Positions 35,804-45,305 of a stretch of DNA of 64,000 nt are shown one piece after another. How positions within the stretch are numbered: the first letter of the stretch is position 1; the number at the start of each line of letters is the position of its first letter. Source of the stretch: Marinobacter pelagius. Lineage in GTDB: Bacteria; Pseudomonadota; Gammaproteobacteria; Pseudomonadales; Oleiphilaceae. Where the stretch lies: NCBI RefSeq assembly GCF_003315345.1, contig NZ_QNRO01000001.1, forward strand, positions 124,001 to 188,000, read 5' to 3'. Below the pieces are notes generated by a model. It ran no database searches. It was not told the origin of the DNA and worked only from the letters and a program-made list of their open reading frames with translations. Made by a program: the position numbers and the translations under genes.

Positions 35804-37990
35804 ATGTCCACTGAACACGAAATCCAACATTCGCCCCGGGTGACCGAGGACGAAGACCACATTCTTGCCCACAACGTCGACGAGGAGCCGGTTGAACCGA
35901 ACCGTCGAATGTTTGAGGGTGGGCTTCTGAAGTTTGTTACGCTGCTGACCATTGCCTACTCATCGTTCCACCTTTACACCCTGAACATTGCTCCCCTGGA
36001 AACCTGGTCGTTCCGGATTGTCCACGTTGCCGGCGCCCTGTTGCTCGGCTTCATGCTGTATGCCGGCGCCCGGTTCGTTACTGCCGAGGAGGGTGAGGCC
36101 CGCCATCGCTGGACCAGCTGGATTGCCGGTGTTGCGCTGTTGCCGGCACTGTATTCTCTTTATCAGGGCTTCGTGTTCTATCAGACTCTGCAAGGCGGCG
36201 CGATGCGCATTGCGCCCGAGCTCGAGACCTGGCACTTCGGCTGGCCGCTGATCGCTGCCACTGCAGTTGGTATTATCGTCAGCTGGTTCCACCAGCGCGG
36301 CCGCTCCCGCTTCAGTGTGCCGGATCTGGTGCTGATGGTCTGCTCCGTGTCAGTCGCCACCTATCTGCTGGTTGTCTATAACACCAATATCCGCATGTCT
36401 ACGGGCACACCTTTCTCGCCTGTGGGAATTTCCTTTGCGGCCGTCGCCGGTACTGCGCTGATCATGGAAATGACACGCCGTGTGGCTGGTATGGCGCTGG
36501 TCATTATTGGCCTGGTTTTCCTGGCTTATGTCTTTGTCGGCCCTTACCTGCCCGGATTCCTGGGTTATCCGGGCCTTTCCGTCAAACGTTTCTTCAGCCA
36601 GGTCTACACCGATGCGGGTATTCTCGGGCCGACCACCGCTGTGTCCTCTACCTACATCATTCTTTTCATTATTTTTGCCGCCTTCCTGCAGGCTTCCAAG
36701 GTGGGTGACTATTTCGTCAACTTTGCCTTCGCGGCGGCCGGTCGGTCCCGGGGCGGGCCGGCGAAGGTGGCGATTTTTGCGTCCGGCCTGATGGGCATGA
36801 TCAACGGCACCAGTGCCGGTAACGTGGTTTCAACCGGCTCACTGACCATCCCGTTGATGAAGAAGATGGGCTACAAGAAAACGTCCGCTGGCGCAGTGGA
36901 GGCAGCCGCTTCCACCGGTGGCCAGATCATGCCGCCGATTATGGGGGCCGGCGCCTTCATCATGGCGGAGATTACCGGTATTCCGTATACCGAGATTGCG
37001 ATCGCGGCGATCATTCCGGCCATTCTGTACTTTGCCTCGGTCTATTTCATGGTGGATTTCGAAGCTGCGAAGACCGGCATGCGCGGTATGCGCGAGGATG
37101 AGCTGCCAAAGCTCCGGCGCCTGATCAAGCAGGTGTATCTGTTCATTCCGATCATTATCCTGATCTACGCGCTGTTCCAAGGCTATTCGGTGATTCGTGC
37201 GGGCACGCTGGCCACCGCCGCGGCAGCAGTTGTCAGCTGGCTGTCTCCCAACAAAATGGGCCTTCGGGCGATTCTTCGTGCCCTGGATCTGGCCTCAATC
37301 ATGTCGATCCAGATCATCGTGGTTTGCGCCGCTGCCGGTGTGATCGTGGGTGTGATCTCGCTGACCGGTGTCGGGGCACGATTCTCGGTCCTGTTGCTGG
37401 ATGTGGCAGAAGCCAGCCAGTTATTGGCCCTGATTTTCGCCATGTTCATTTCCATCCTGTTGGGCATGGGGATGCCGACAACGGCGGCCTACGCGGTGGC
37501 AGCCTCGGTGGTGGCGCCGGGCCTGGTGCAGCTGGGTATTGAACCGTTGACCGCGCACTTCTTTGTGTTCTACTTCGCGGTGGTGTCGGCGATCACGCCG
37601 CCTGTAGCCCTGGCCTCCTATGCCGCTGCCGGCATCTCCGGCGCCAATGCCATGGCCACGTCGGTTGCCTCGTTCCGGATCGGTATCGCTGCGTTCATCG
37701 TGCCGTTCATGTTCTTCTACAATGGCGCGCTGTTGATGGATGCGGGCTGGTTCGAGATCGCCCGGGCACTGGTAACCGCCACGTTTGGTGTCTACCTGCT
37801 GTCTGGTGGGGTGCTTGGCTGGTTCGGCAAGGTGTCTGCACCCTGGGTGACCCGTCTGCTGCTGATCGGTGCTGCCTTGCTGATGATCGAAGGGGGCATC
37901 TGGACGGATCTTGGCGGTATCGCCATGGCCGTGCTTGCCTTCGTAATGCAGCGTCAGCGTCGGGCCCGCCTGGCACCGGCGGTATCCTGA
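35804..37990 (+). CDS. TRAP transporter fused 4TM/12TM permease
   Basis: A 728-residue membrane protein in which the small (DctQ-like) and large (DctM-like) subunits are fused, as usual in TAXI systems. Many transmembrane helices; NGTSAGNVVSTGSLTIPLMKKMGYKKTSAGAVEAAASTGGQIMPPIMGAGAF and LLGMGMPTTAAYAVAASVVAPGL are the two characteristic DctM loops. Acts with the solute-binding protein upstream, driven by an ion gradient. Followed by strong hairpins before dctB. Confidence 0.94.
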   Translation: MSTEHEIQHSPRVTEDEDHILAHNVDEEPVEPNRRMFEGGLLKFVTLLTIAYSSFHLYTLNIAPLETWSFRIVHVAGALLLGFMLYAGARFVTAEEGEARHRWTSWIAGVALLPALYSLYQGFVFYQTLQGGAMRIAPELETWHFGWPLIAATAVGIIVSWFHQRGRSRFSVPDLVLMVCSVSVATYLLVVYNTNIRMSTGTPFSPVGISFAAVAGTALIMEMTRRVAGMALVIIGLVFLAYVFVGPYLPGFLGYPGLSVKRFFSQVYTDAGILGPTTAVSSTYIILFIIFAAFLQASKVGDYFVNFAFAAAGRSRGGPAKVAIFASGLMGMINGTSAGNVVSTGSLTIPLMKKMGYKKTSAGAVEAAASTGGQIMPPIMGAGAFIMAEITGIPYTEIAIAAIIPAILYFASVYFMVDFEAAKTGMRGMREDELPKLRRLIKQVYLFIPIIILIYALFQGYSVIRAGTLATAAAAVVSWLSPNKMGLRAILRALDLASIMSIQIIVVCAAAGVIVGVISLTGVGARFSVLLLDVAEASQLLALIFAMFISILLGMGMPTTAAYAVAASVVAPGLVQLGIEPLTAHFFVFYFAVVSAITPPVALASYAAAGISGANAMATSVASFRIGIAAFIVPFMFFYNGALLMDAGWFEIARALVTATFGVYLLSGGVLGWFGKVSAPWVTRLLLIGAALLMIEGGIWTDLGGIAMAVLAFVMQRQRRARLAPAVS

Positions 37991-38005
37991 TGGCGTAACC
38001 GTATT

Positions 38006-38069
38006 CCGGACGGGCGGGCACAGCTCTGGTTGTGCCCGCCCGTCCGGGGCGCTAGGCTAGCGCTTTTTT
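38006..38069 (+). terminator. Tandem hairpins ending the TRAP transcript
   Basis: A perfect 17-bp stem (38006-38022 / 38031-38047) followed at once by a second hairpin GCGCTA-GGC-TAGCGC with TTTTTT (38049-38069). They lie just before the dctB start, so dctBD expression is likely lowered or separately controlled. Confidence 0.85.
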
Positions 38070-38083
38070 CGGGACTGACTGTC

Positions 38084-39898
38084 ATGCCTTTCCGCATTGT
38101 TGCTTCCCTGCTGTTGTTGATCACCCTGGGTTTGTCCTGGGTGCTGGGCGGCTGGGCCGGTTATCGGCAGGTGGAACAGGAAAGTCTCGAGGAATCCTTC
38201 CGCTACCGTCAGTTGGTTGCCAACGAACTGAACCGTTACCTTCCCATCCCGGAATTGATGGCCGAGCATCCGCTCATGGAGCGGGCACTGCTGAACCCCG
38301 ATGACCCGTTCGTCATTCTCCAGGCCAATCGGGAAATGCAGAGAATGGCGACCATTGTCGGTAGTTCCGATGTTTACCTCATGGACACCTCCGGCCTGAC
38401 CATCGCTGCCAACAACTATCTTCAGGAGGACAGTTTTGTTGGCAGCAACTATTCCTTCCGCCCCTATTTTTCCGAGGCCATGGCGACCGGTGATTCTGTG
38501 ATCTATTTTGCCCTGGGCCTGATGTCCGGTGTCCGGGGTCTGTACTTTTCGCACCCGATACGAAGCGACCGGGGCAGGATCCTGGGGGTGATCGCCGTGA
38601 AAGTGCTGGTGCATGAACTGGAATCCCAGTGGCACCGGCCGGCGTCGCTCAGTGAGGCGGAAATGGTGGTGCTGGATGATTCCGGTATCAGTTTCCTGGC
38701 CAGTCGCCCAGCCTGGCTCTATCGGGATTTCTCCGCCGACCGTCGGGGAGAACTGTCGTTGGAGACCCGGCAACGTTACCCGGAGCGTCAGCTGCAGCCC
38801 ATGGAGATCGAACGTATGGGCCTGCCCTGGGGCTTGTCCGAAAGGTCCGCCAAGATCCGGATCCGCTCTAAGGAAGGGCGGCAGGACTACCTGGCAGTCC
38901 GGACGCCGCTGCCCCGCCTGGACTGGACACTCCAGGTGATGGTTTCCACCGCGCCCGTGCTCTGGACCCGGCTGGCTTTCCTGGTTGGCGGCCTGGCAAT
39001 TTACCTGGGGGTCTTGCTGGCGTGGTTGTATCTGAGGGAGCGCTACCGCCGGGAAGCGGAGCTGGCGCTGCGGGGAGAACAGCTGGAACGCAGGGTGGCG
39101 GAGCGTACCCGGGATCTGGAGCATTCCAACCAGCAGTTGCTGGAGGAAATCCGTGAGCGTGAACGGGCCCAGAGCGAGCTTCGGGAAACCCAGCAGGAGC
39201 TGATCCAGGCCGCCAAGCTGGCGGTGCTGGGGCAGATGTCGGCGGGGTTGAATCACGAGATGAACCAGCCGCTGACGGCCATCCAGACCTATGCCCGCAA
39301 CAGCCGCCGTTTTCTGGAAAAAGGCGCCACCGATATGGTGGACGCCAACCTCTCGGAAATCATTACCCTGTGCGACAAGATGGCGGAGCTGACCCGGCAG
39401 TTCAAGGTGTTTGCCCGCAAGTCCGAAGGTCCACCGTCGGTGGTGGATCTGCGACTGTCGGTGGATGCGGCCCTGAAGATCATCAAGGCCCAGAAGAACA
39501 GTGCCGGTATCGATATCCGGTGGAACCGTCCGGAACAGCCGATAATGTGCCACGGCGACCTGATCCGGATCGAGCAGGTGATGGTGAATCTGCTGGCCAA
39601 TGCGGCACAGGCGGTGGAAGAACGCGAGGCGCCGGTCATTACCATCGATGTGGAAGCGGACGACGGTCACTGGTGCTGCATCGTCCGGGATAACGGTTAC
39701 GGGCTGCCGGGTAACACCGAGCAGATTTTTGAACCCTTCTTTACCACCAAGTCGGTCAAACAGGGACTGGGGCTTGGCCTGTCCATTTCTCGGCAGATCG
39801 TCGATGCCCTGGGTGGCACCCTTACCGGGCGTAACCGCCCGGACGGCCCCGGCGCGGAATTTGTACTGACCTTGCAACAGCGGGAGGCAACGGAATGA
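38084..39898 (+). CDS. dctB: DctB-type sensor histidine kinase
   Basis: A 604-residue inner-membrane kinase: TM1 at about 5-23, a periplasmic double-Cache sensor domain (YLMDTSGLTIAANNYLQEDSFVGSNYSFRPYFSEA), TM2 at about 295-317, a coiled coil, HisKA with the phosphorylated His in GLNHEMNQPLTAIQTYA, and HATPase boxes NLLANAAQAVEE, DNGYGLPG and GLGLGLSIS. DctB family members sense C4-dicarboxylates; here the linked transporter is TAXI type, so the ligand may differ. The ATG at 38084 gives a clean signal anchor. Its stop overlaps dctD. Confidence 0.9.
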   Translation: MPFRIVASLLLLITLGLSWVLGGWAGYRQVEQESLEESFRYRQLVANELNRYLPIPELMAEHPLMERALLNPDDPFVILQANREMQRMATIVGSSDVYLMDTSGLTIAANNYLQEDSFVGSNYSFRPYFSEAMATGDSVIYFALGLMSGVRGLYFSHPIRSDRGRILGVIAVKVLVHELESQWHRPASLSEAEMVVLDDSGISFLASRPAWLYRDFSADRRGELSLETRQRYPERQLQPMEIERMGLPWGLSERSAKIRIRSKEGRQDYLAVRTPLPRLDWTLQVMVSTAPVLWTRLAFLVGGLAIYLGVLLAWLYLRERYRREAELALRGEQLERRVAERTRDLEHSNQQLLEEIRERERAQSELRETQQELIQAAKLAVLGQMSAGLNHEMNQPLTAIQTYARNSRRFLEKGATDMVDANLSEIITLCDKMAELTRQFKVFARKSEGPPSVVDLRLSVDAALKIIKAQKNSAGIDIRWNRPEQPIMCHGDLIRIEQVMVNLLANAAQAVEEREAPVITIDVEADDGHWCCIVRDNGYGLPGNTEQIFEPFFTTKSVKQGLGLGLSISRQIVDALGGTLTGRNRPDGPGAEFVLTLQQREATE

Positions 39899-41247
39899 CA
39901 CAACCCTCGGTAATCTTTGTGGATGATGACCCGCACATTCTCCAGGCCATGGCCCAGACCCTGACCCTTGAGGATTTGCCGGTGGCCTGTTTCGAAGGCG
40001 CGGCGGAGGCCCTGAAAACCATCACGGCAGACTTCGAGGGCATTGTCCTGTGCGACTACAACATGCCCGGCATGGATGGCCTGCAAATGCTGGAGCAGGT
40101 CCGGGCGGTGGATGACAGCATTCCGGTCATCATCCTCACCGGTCAGGGCGACATCAGTACCGCGGTCACCGCCATGCAGCAGGGGGCCTACGACTTCATC
40201 GAGAAGCCCTTTGATCATGAGGAGTTGATCGAGCTGCTGCGCCACGCCCTGGAGAAACGACACCTGGCGCTGGAAAACCGGCGGCTGAAAGCCCAGCTGC
40301 GGCAGATGGCCAAACCGGGGCCGCGGATCCTCGGGGATTCACCGTCCATGCAGAGGGTGATGGCAACCATCGATCCCATCCTGGATATCTCTGCCAACAT
40401 CCTGCTGCACGGCGAAACCGGTTCCGGCAAGGATGCCCTGGCCCGTTACATCCACGAAAACAGCCCGCGCAGCGCCCACAATTTCGTCGCCATCAATTGC
40501 GGCGCGGTGCCGGAGAACCTGATCGAGAGCGAGCTGTTCGGCCATGAAGCCGGCGCCTTCACCGGGGCGGACAAACGGAGGATCGGCAAGATCGAGCATG
40601 CCCACAAGGGCACCCTGTTCCTGGACGAGGTGGAAAGCATGCCCATGCCCCTGCAGATCAAGTTGCTGCGGGTGCTGGAGGAGCAGAAGGTCGAGCGCCT
40701 GGGCAGCAACCAGGTGCAGGATGTGGATGTTCGCATCATTGCCGCCACCAAGGCGGACCTGAAAAAACTCAGCGATGACGGGGAATTCAGGGCCGACCTG
40801 TATTACCGACTGAACGTGGTGAAGGTGGACATCCCGCCACTGCGGGAGCGCAAGGAAGATATCCCCCTGTTGTTCCACCACTTTGTGCTGATTGCCGCCG
40901 CCCGCTACGACCGGGAGAGCATACCCCTGGATGCCGGCCAGGCGGCCCGCCTGATGCAGCGGTCCTGGCCGGGGAATGTCAGGGAGCTGCGGAACCTGGC
41001 CGAACGTTACGTGCTGCTGGGCCCGGCCGCCCTGGATGAGAACGAACCGGGCGGTGAGGGCAACATCTCGGGTCGGCAGACTCTGGCCGAAATGATGGAC
41101 AGCTTCGAGCGCACGGCGGTTGTCAGTGCCCTTAACGCCTGTCACGGGAGCATCAAGGACACCATGGTCCAGCTCGGCATTGCCCGCAAGACCCTCTACG
41201 ACAAGATGAAAAAGCACGGCCTGGACAAGGCCCAGTTCAAGGACTGA
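39895..41247 (+). CDS. dctD: DctD-type sigma-54 response regulator
   Basis: A 450-residue NtrC-family protein: receiver with Asp54 (LCDYNMPGMDG) and Lys in EKPFD, AAA+ domain with Walker A GETGSGKD, GAFTGA loop (GAFTGADKR) for sigma-54 contact and LFLDEVESM, C-terminal Fis-type HTH (IKDTMVQLGIARKTLYDKMKKHGL). All parts needed to activate a sigma-54 promoter are present; the promoter at 34460 is the natural target. Overlaps dctB by ATGA. Confidence 0.94.
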   Translation: MTQPSVIFVDDDPHILQAMAQTLTLEDLPVACFEGAAEALKTITADFEGIVLCDYNMPGMDGLQMLEQVRAVDDSIPVIILTGQGDISTAVTAMQQGAYDFIEKPFDHEELIELLRHALEKRHLALENRRLKAQLRQMAKPGPRILGDSPSMQRVMATIDPILDISANILLHGETGSGKDALARYIHENSPRSAHNFVAINCGAVPENLIESELFGHEAGAFTGADKRRIGKIEHAHKGTLFLDEVESMPMPLQIKLLRVLEEQKVERLGSNQVQDVDVRIIAATKADLKKLSDDGEFRADLYYRLNVVKVDIPPLRERKEDIPLLFHHFVLIAAARYDRESIPLDAGQAARLMQRSWPGNVRELRNLAERYVLLGPAALDENEPGGEGNISGRQTLAEMMDSFERTAVVSALNACHGSIKDTMVQLGIARKTLYDKMKKHGLDKAQFKD

Positions 41248-41268
41248 GCCCTGTCCGGGGTCGTGACC

Positions 41269-43200
41269 TCAGTCGTTTTTCGCTTCCGCCAGGGGTGACT
41301 GGCCATCCGCGCTGAGTAGCGGCAGCGCCACCTCGCCGGTCACCTGCACCGCCGGCACCACCGGATCCCGGGAGAACGCGCCGGCAAAGGTCGGGTGCTG
41401 GCCATACAGCATCAATACCAGCTGGTCACCGGCGTCGAGCCGCTCGGCGATGCCGGTCAGTTCCACGGTATGCTCGCCCAGTCCGCGCAGGGGATGCACC
41501 TGTTCATCGATCAGCTCCGGCGCTACCTGGTTCTGGCGAATCACGCCGATACCGGCAAAGACAATGCTGTCGCAGGTGCCCGCGTGCAGGATCGGATCGG
41601 AACTTTCCAGACACTGGGCATCCAGCTCCGGCAGTCCAGTGCTTACATTCAGATTGGCCGTGGGAATACCGGCAACAACCGCTTCCGATTCCAGGGTTTC
41701 CAGGGGAACCACGGTGGGTGCGATCCCGGCAGCACCAATCAGTACAGACGAAGGCAGCGGGTTACCCAGAGCATCGAAGCCCACCGGGAAGGTAGCGCCG
41801 CCGGTGGTAATCTCCGGCGCCGAGATGGCATCGCCCGGGGCCAGGGTGTAGCAGATCTGGTCACCGGTGGTGATGACGTTGTCGGCGTTGCCGCGGCCGA
41901 GCAGTTTCTCATTGAACCAGGCCACCGTGGCCTGGTTGGCGCTGATGTCACCGCACCGGGCAAGGGCATTGAGGTCGCCGCTGGCCAGGCTTGGCAACTC
42001 ACCACCGTAGAAGGTGAGATTGGCCAGGGTTTCCTGGATCAGGCCGACGTTGGGGGCCAGGTAGTGGTGGCTGAACGGGTAGGTCAGCAAACGGACATCG
42101 CCCCCGGCGGCCTTGAGGATCCGGTAGTTCTCCGCCGCCTCGTTGAACGGGAACAGGCTGTCGCGCATGCCCTGGAACATCAGCACGTCCACCGGGTAGG
42201 GCGCACGGGGCGGTGTCTTGACAATATAGCGGCCATCGCTGGTCAACGGGAGCTGTCCGGTGACCGGCTCCAGCAGGTAGTCGTCGGTGTTGCCGTTATC
42301 CAGTAAGGCAAGTTCGCGCTCGTTCTGCCAGAAATAGCTCGGGCTGTGATAATGGAAGAAATCCAGGGCGCTGTCCGGGAAAACGCCTGTGGTAATGCCG
42401 TCGATCAGGGAGCTGCGCAGGTATGGATCCATGGATAGTCCGGTCTGGGTATCACCCATCACTGACAGGAAGGCCAGCCAGTAGTTCTTGGTGACGTCGC
42501 CCGGGTTCAGACTATAGGTCAGGTCATGCCACGTGATGTGGGGCACCATGGCATCCATGCGCTGGTCCGGATCGACGTTGTAGAGCAGGTATTGGAAACC
42601 TCCGCCGTAACTGCCACCGATACCGCCCAGCAACAGGTTGTCCTGGCGGTATTTCAGGTAATCTAGGTTGGCTTCGGCCCAGTCCACGATCTGGACCAGG
42701 TCCTGGCCCTCCAGATCCGGATCCATGACCCGGATCGTACCGCCGCTTTCGCCATGCCCACGCTGGTCGATACTGATCACCGCATAGCCGGCATCAATCA
42801 GGGGTTCGATGGGGGCCAGTGGGTCGCTGCCCGCCTCGGTCGAGCGCGAACCGCTGAAGCCGTGTCCCTGCAGGATCAGGGGGTGACGGATCCTGCAGTC
42901 AAACTGGGTGGGTTCGAATACCTGGAACACAATGGCGGCGCCATCGACCCGGGAGGGCATCTGCACCCGGTAGCTGCGCCCGCCGGTCAGGTCGGTGCCT
43001 TCGGAGCAGGAGGCCGCCGTGAGTTCCGCCTCGCTGTCCGGCAGTGGGCGCTTGTAGCGGCTGGGGCTGGTACTGCTGACAACCGGCTCTTTCTGTTGGC
43101 TCTGGACGTCGGAGGTGGCATTCCCGGAAGAATCGCCACCGCAGCCGCTCAGGGCTGCCGCCGACAGCCCGGCAAGGGTGAACAGGATTAGGTTTCGCAT
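41269..43200 (-). CDS. Secreted alpha/beta-hydrolase lipoprotein
   Basis: A 643-residue protein with lipobox LSGC (Cys20) followed by GGDSSG. Alpha/beta-hydrolase core: HPLILQGHGFSGSRS (oxyanion), ISIDQRGHGESGG, nucleophile GGSYGG with Ser197, and a His in FSHHYLAPNV. Similar to CocE/X-Pro dipeptidyl-peptidase-like hydrolases, with a long C-terminal beta-rich part. Likely outer-membrane anchored esterase or peptidase; substrate unknown. Convergent with dctD. Confidence 0.82.
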   Translation of the reverse strand: MRNLILFTLAGLSAAALSGCGGDSSGNATSDVQSQQKEPVVSSTSPSRYKRPLPDSEAELTAASCSEGTDLTGGRSYRVQMPSRVDGAAIVFQVFEPTQFDCRIRHPLILQGHGFSGSRSTEAGSDPLAPIEPLIDAGYAVISIDQRGHGESGGTIRVMDPDLEGQDLVQIVDWAEANLDYLKYRQDNLLLGGIGGSYGGGFQYLLYNVDPDQRMDAMVPHITWHDLTYSLNPGDVTKNYWLAFLSVMGDTQTGLSMDPYLRSSLIDGITTGVFPDSALDFFHYHSPSYFWQNERELALLDNGNTDDYLLEPVTGQLPLTSDGRYIVKTPPRAPYPVDVLMFQGMRDSLFPFNEAAENYRILKAAGGDVRLLTYPFSHHYLAPNVGLIQETLANLTFYGGELPSLASGDLNALARCGDISANQATVAWFNEKLLGRGNADNVITTGDQICYTLAPGDAISAPEITTGGATFPVGFDALGNPLPSSVLIGAAGIAPTVVPLETLESEAVVAGIPTANLNVSTGLPELDAQCLESSDPILHAGTCDSIVFAGIGVIRQNQVAPELIDEQVHPLRGLGEHTVELTGIAERLDAGDQLVLMLYGQHPTFAGAFSRDPVVPAVQVTGEVALPLLSADGQSPLAEAKND

Positions 43201-43292
43201 GGTATCGCCTTTGTCGTTTGTTATTACGATGTGTCACGTTTGGGATAGGGATCACATTAGTTCTATAACAAACGGCCGGCGATGGCAGGATC

Positions 43293-43317
43293 GACCCTGG
43301 CGCATGTCGCCAGGGTC
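43293..43317. terminator. Perfect 10-bp hairpin after phoH
   Basis: GACCCTGGCG-CATGT-CGCCAGGGTC just downstream of the phoH stop codon, without a T run on the minus strand. It may mark a transcript end. Confidence 0.45.
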
Positions 43318-43332
43318 AACAGGTCTGGGAGA

Positions 43333-44718
43333 TCAGAGGTTGGCTTCGGCGTACTCCGCCAGAACCGAGCGGGGAACGCCCTGCAGGTGCACGTGGGCGC
43401 CATGGCGGAAGCCCTTGAAGCGTTCGGTCATGTAGGTGAGGCCGGAACTGAGGGCGCTCAGGTACGGCGTATCGATCTGCGCCAGGTTGCCCAGGCAGAT
43501 CACCTTGGAGCCGTTGCCCGCCCGGGTGATGATGGTCTTGATCTGGTGCGGCGTCAGGTTCTGGCACTCGTCGATGATGATCAGGCTGTGCTGGAAGCTG
43601 CGGCCGCGGATGTAGTTCATGGACTTGAAGTGCAACGGGACCTTGCTGAGGATGTAGTCCACCGAGGCGGTCATGTTCTCGTCGTCCTCGTGCAGCGCCT
43701 CCAGGTTGTCCACGATGGCTCCCAGCCAGGGCTCCATTTTCTCCGCTTCGGTGCCGGGCAGGAAGCCGATGTCCTCGTCCAGCCCCTGGGTCGAACGGGT
43801 GGCAATGATGCGTTTGTAAAGCTTGCTGGCAACGGTCATCTCGATGCATGCGGCCAGGGCCAGGATGGTTTTGCCCGAACCGGCGGAGCCGGTCAGGTTG
43901 ACCATGTGGACATCCGGGTCCAGCAGCAGGTTCAGGGCAATCGCCTGGTAGATGTCCCGGGGAACCAGACCCCAGACCTCCTCGTTCATCAGGTCATGCT
44001 GGTGCAGGTCCCGGATGATGATGCGTTCCTCGTCCAGATCCACCGCCTTGCCGACAAAGCCCTGCTCGTCGAGGACAAACTCGTTGATGTTGATTTTGGC
44101 CAGAGGCCCTTCCCGGCGCAGGATGTGCTCGGTGACCCCTTCCCGTTGCACGGTTTCCACCTTCTCGATGTTGTCCCAGAAGGAATTGCTGAACTCGTGG
44201 TAGCCCTTGGGCAACAGGTCGATGTCATCAAGCAGCTGGTCGTTGTGGTAATCCTGCGCTTCGACCCCGAATCCGCGCGCCTTCAGGCGCATGTTGATGT
44301 CCTTGCTCACCAGGATGATGTCCCGGGACTTGTGACGGTTCTGCAGTGCGGCCAGGGTGTTGATGATCTTGTTGTCGTTCAGGTGCTCGGGCAGTGAGTG
44401 GGAGTCCAGGTGCTCAGTGCTCATCAGGATCAGCAGCTTGCCCAGGGGCGCGGCTTTCTTGCCCCGCACGATCGGCACACCTTTCTCGATTTCTTTCGGG
44501 CTGGCATCGCCCAGGACCTTGTCGATGTTCCGGATGGCCTGGCGGCAATCGGCGGCGACCGTCTGCTTGCCGGACTTGAGGCTGTCCAGCTCTTCCAGGA
44601 CGGTCATCGGGATAATGACATCGTGTTCTTCGAAGTTGAGGAGGGCGTTGGGGTCGTGGATCAGGACATTGGTGTCGAGGACGTACATCTTTTTCCGAGC
44701 TTGCGGTGCTCTTGGCAT
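43333..44718 (-). CDS. PhoH-family ATPase with N-terminal PIN domain (PhoH2)
   Basis: A 461-residue protein: PIN nuclease domain at about 10-150 (MYVLDTNVLIHDPNAL, TVLEELDSLKSG, ILVSKDINMRLKARG) and a C-terminal PhoH helicase-like ATPase with Walker A GSAGSGKT and Walker B IIIDECQN. PhoH2 proteins are RNA-unwinding ribonucleases. MPRAP is used as start; a shorter start at Met11 is possible. Followed by a CBS gene upstream on the same strand. Confidence 0.92.
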   Translation of the reverse strand: MPRAPQARKKMYVLDTNVLIHDPNALLNFEEHDVIIPMTVLEELDSLKSGKQTVAADCRQAIRNIDKVLGDASPKEIEKGVPIVRGKKAAPLGKLLILMSTEHLDSHSLPEHLNDNKIINTLAALQNRHKSRDIILVSKDINMRLKARGFGVEAQDYHNDQLLDDIDLLPKGYHEFSNSFWDNIEKVETVQREGVTEHILRREGPLAKININEFVLDEQGFVGKAVDLDEERIIIRDLHQHDLMNEEVWGLVPRDIYQAIALNLLLDPDVHMVNLTGSAGSGKTILALAACIEMTVASKLYKRIIATRSTQGLDEDIGFLPGTEAEKMEPWLGAIVDNLEALHEDDENMTASVDYILSKVPLHFKSMNYIRGRSFQHSLIIIDECQNLTPHQIKTIITRAGNGSKVICLGNLAQIDTPYLSALSSGLTYMTERFKGFRHGAHVHLQGVPRSVLAEYAEANL

Positions 44719-44742
44719 AGGGGAGGCTACCTCTCTGGTGGC

Positions 44743-45234
44743 TCAGTCGTTCTCGGCGCAGCGCTGCGTCAGTTCCTTGTCCGATATCAGCTTGAGCATG
44801 TCGTAGGTCGTGATGATACCGGTAATTCTTGAATCGCTGGTGACAAAAATCCGGTGCAGGTGCTCACGCATCATGATATTGGCAATGTCTCGCACCGGCG
44901 TCTGCTCGTCAACGGATAAAACGATCGGGGTCATGATATCGCGAACTTCCACCGGGACCTTGCCCATCTCCTCGAAAATGGCCATGCGCAGGCGCCGTGC
45001 CTCGATCTCCTCCTCCGGGGTCAGTCGGGAGCCGGTGTCCGAGCGGCTTGCATTCCAGCGGAATTCGGTGATGTCCTTGAGGGTGGCGATGCCGACGATT
45101 TCCCCGTTGTCGTCGGTAACGGGGCTGCCGGTGATTTCGTTATCGGTGAGGAAGCGGGCCAGACGGTCCATCGTCCAGTTCTGGGGTACGGCTTTGATGC
45201 TGGGGGTCATGATCTCGTGGGCGAGAACGGTCAT
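44743..45234 (-). CDS. Two-CBS-domain protein
   Basis: A 163-residue protein with a CBS pair: AHEIMTPSIKAVPQNWTMDRLARFLTDNEITGSPVTDDNGEIVGIATLKDI and VRDIMTPIVLSVDEQTPVRDIANIMMREHLHRIFVTSDSRITGIITTYDML. CBS pairs bind adenine nucleotides. No effector domain is attached, so it is likely a regulator. It lies 24 bp upstream of phoH, probably in one transcript. Confidence 0.88.
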   Translation of the reverse strand: MTVLAHEIMTPSIKAVPQNWTMDRLARFLTDNEITGSPVTDDNGEIVGIATLKDITEFRWNASRSDTGSRLTPEEEIEARRLRMAIFEEMGKVPVEVRDIMTPIVLSVDEQTPVRDIANIMMREHLHRIFVTSDSRITGIITTYDMLKLISDKELTQRCAEND

Positions 45235-45305
45235 CGGGTGAGGCCTGCCTCTTGTTGCTGTCCTTTTCCGTAAAGCTTAGCGCGTGTTGCGGGGGGCGTC
45301 ATCCC

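Noticed and set aside
38057..39901. 614-residue frame antisense to dctB
   Set aside because: Shadow frame opposite clear histidine-kinase motifs; no ribosome site or domain.
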